This document shows, piece after piece, positions 63,656 through 64,000 of a stretch of 64,000 bases of DNA. Source of the DNA: Bacteroidia bacterium (GTDB taxonomy: Bacteria > Bacteroidota > Bacteroidia > M30B66); assembly GCA_018401705.1 (NCBI GenBank), contig JAGYKL010000014.1, positions 30,542 through 94,541 on the forward strand, written 5' to 3'. The stretch's first letter is position 1; each line of letters starts with the position of its first letter. A program made the position numbers and the translations under genes. Below the pieces are notes generated by a model, which did not search any database, had not been told where the DNA came from, and saw only the letters and a program-made list of their open reading frames with translations.

Positions 63656-64000
63656 TGAGACTTGGCAGCTGAATTTAATGATGATGAGTTATTTACTTCT
63701 AAATTATATTCTTCAGATTGGTTTGATTTGAATTTCCTTTCTGCAATGGGTTCTGAAGTACCTGATGCCTCTGTATTAGTTTGAGCGTGATTGTTTTCAT
63801 TTAAATCATCATTGCTGCTGCCAATGCTACCAGCAGTAAGATTAATCTCTTTATTTAAAATAACTTCTTGTTCATTTAAATTATCTGAGCCTTCCGTAAG
63901 ATCAGTGTTTGAAGTACTTTTCTGATTATTTAATTCAGCACTCTGAAAATCTAATTCATTATTAATTGAAGATACATTATTGTTTGTTGCAGTCGTATTT
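63652..64000 (-). CDS. N-terminal linker portion of the barrel-protein gene, running off the window
   Basis: On the minus strand an open frame of about 115 codons runs from 64000 to a TAG at 63654-63652. It encodes a polar linker (NELDFQSAELNNQKS, LTAGSIGSSNDDLNENN, NSSSLNSAAKSQW) and has no start inside the window. Shifting by one base at CTCAATGG gives SQMVDEQRKVEKAN, matching the linker of the downstream frame. The signal or membrane anchor is outside the window. The frameshift may be an error. Confidence 0.62.

Overview
The window comes from a low-GC Bacteroidota genome, most likely a free-living aquatic member of the Flavobacteriales. The evidence is: several secreted proteins with type IX secretion (T9SS) C-terminal sorting domains, many Cys-lipoproteins, TANNTTTG-type -7 promoter boxes with few Shine-Dalgarno sequences, SprB repeats, a DTE-type proton-pumping rhodopsin, and Bacteroidota-type families (DUF5777, YceI, DUF6428, VF530). 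I could not run a taxonomy search.

Layout. 0.2-8.8 kb: dnaE, a TMEM229/CmpB-like membrane protein, a small eRF1-like protein, an RluA pseudouridine synthase with a long N-terminal extension, and a TPR-plus-adenylyl-cyclase membrane receptor. 9.2-17.7 kb: a giant secreted subtilase whose middle is a 31-copy array of an 81-bp repeat broken by frameshifts, then a second T9SS cargo. 17.8-26.6 kb: methyltransferase, Kazal-like lipoprotein, HEAT-cyclophilin lipoprotein, phosphoesterase/glycosyltransferase pair, di-haem peroxidase and a VWA/MoxR pair. 26.6-31.9 kb: a heptamer repeat array, an arsenic-response operon (arsR, DUF6428, arsC) and a decayed accessory stretch with gene fragments and one immunity-like gene. 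31.9-38.2 kb: a T9SS cargo and an envelope module (DUF5777, YceI, two c-haem-like lipoproteins, OB-fold protein), then a hydrolase. 38.2-41.6 kb: acs and an aldehyde dehydrogenase. 41.7-49.3 kb: a tightly coupled six-gene operon of exported proteins ending in a 1165-residue T9SS type B protein. 49.6-64 kb: methyltransferase/2OG-oxygenase pair, outer-membrane protein, Lrp regulator, proC, rnd, a second heptamer array, HNH and staphylococcal-type nucleases, mutL, rpe, truA, rhodopsin, VF530 protein and an outer-membrane barrel protein running off the window end.

The best candidates for something undescribed are: (1) the six-gene exported operon, which resembles the planctomycete-type DUF1501/DUF1549 pairing combined with haem-like lipoproteins and a gliding-type T9SS protein; (2) two intergenic heptamer arrays sharing a unit vocabulary; (3) TANNTTTG boxes lying only 3-5 nt before the start codon of several genes, which predicts leaderless mRNAs. 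Several frameshifts sit in homopolymers or in the tandem array (subtilase, nuclease, barrel protein), so some apparent gene breaks may be assembly errors rather than biology.
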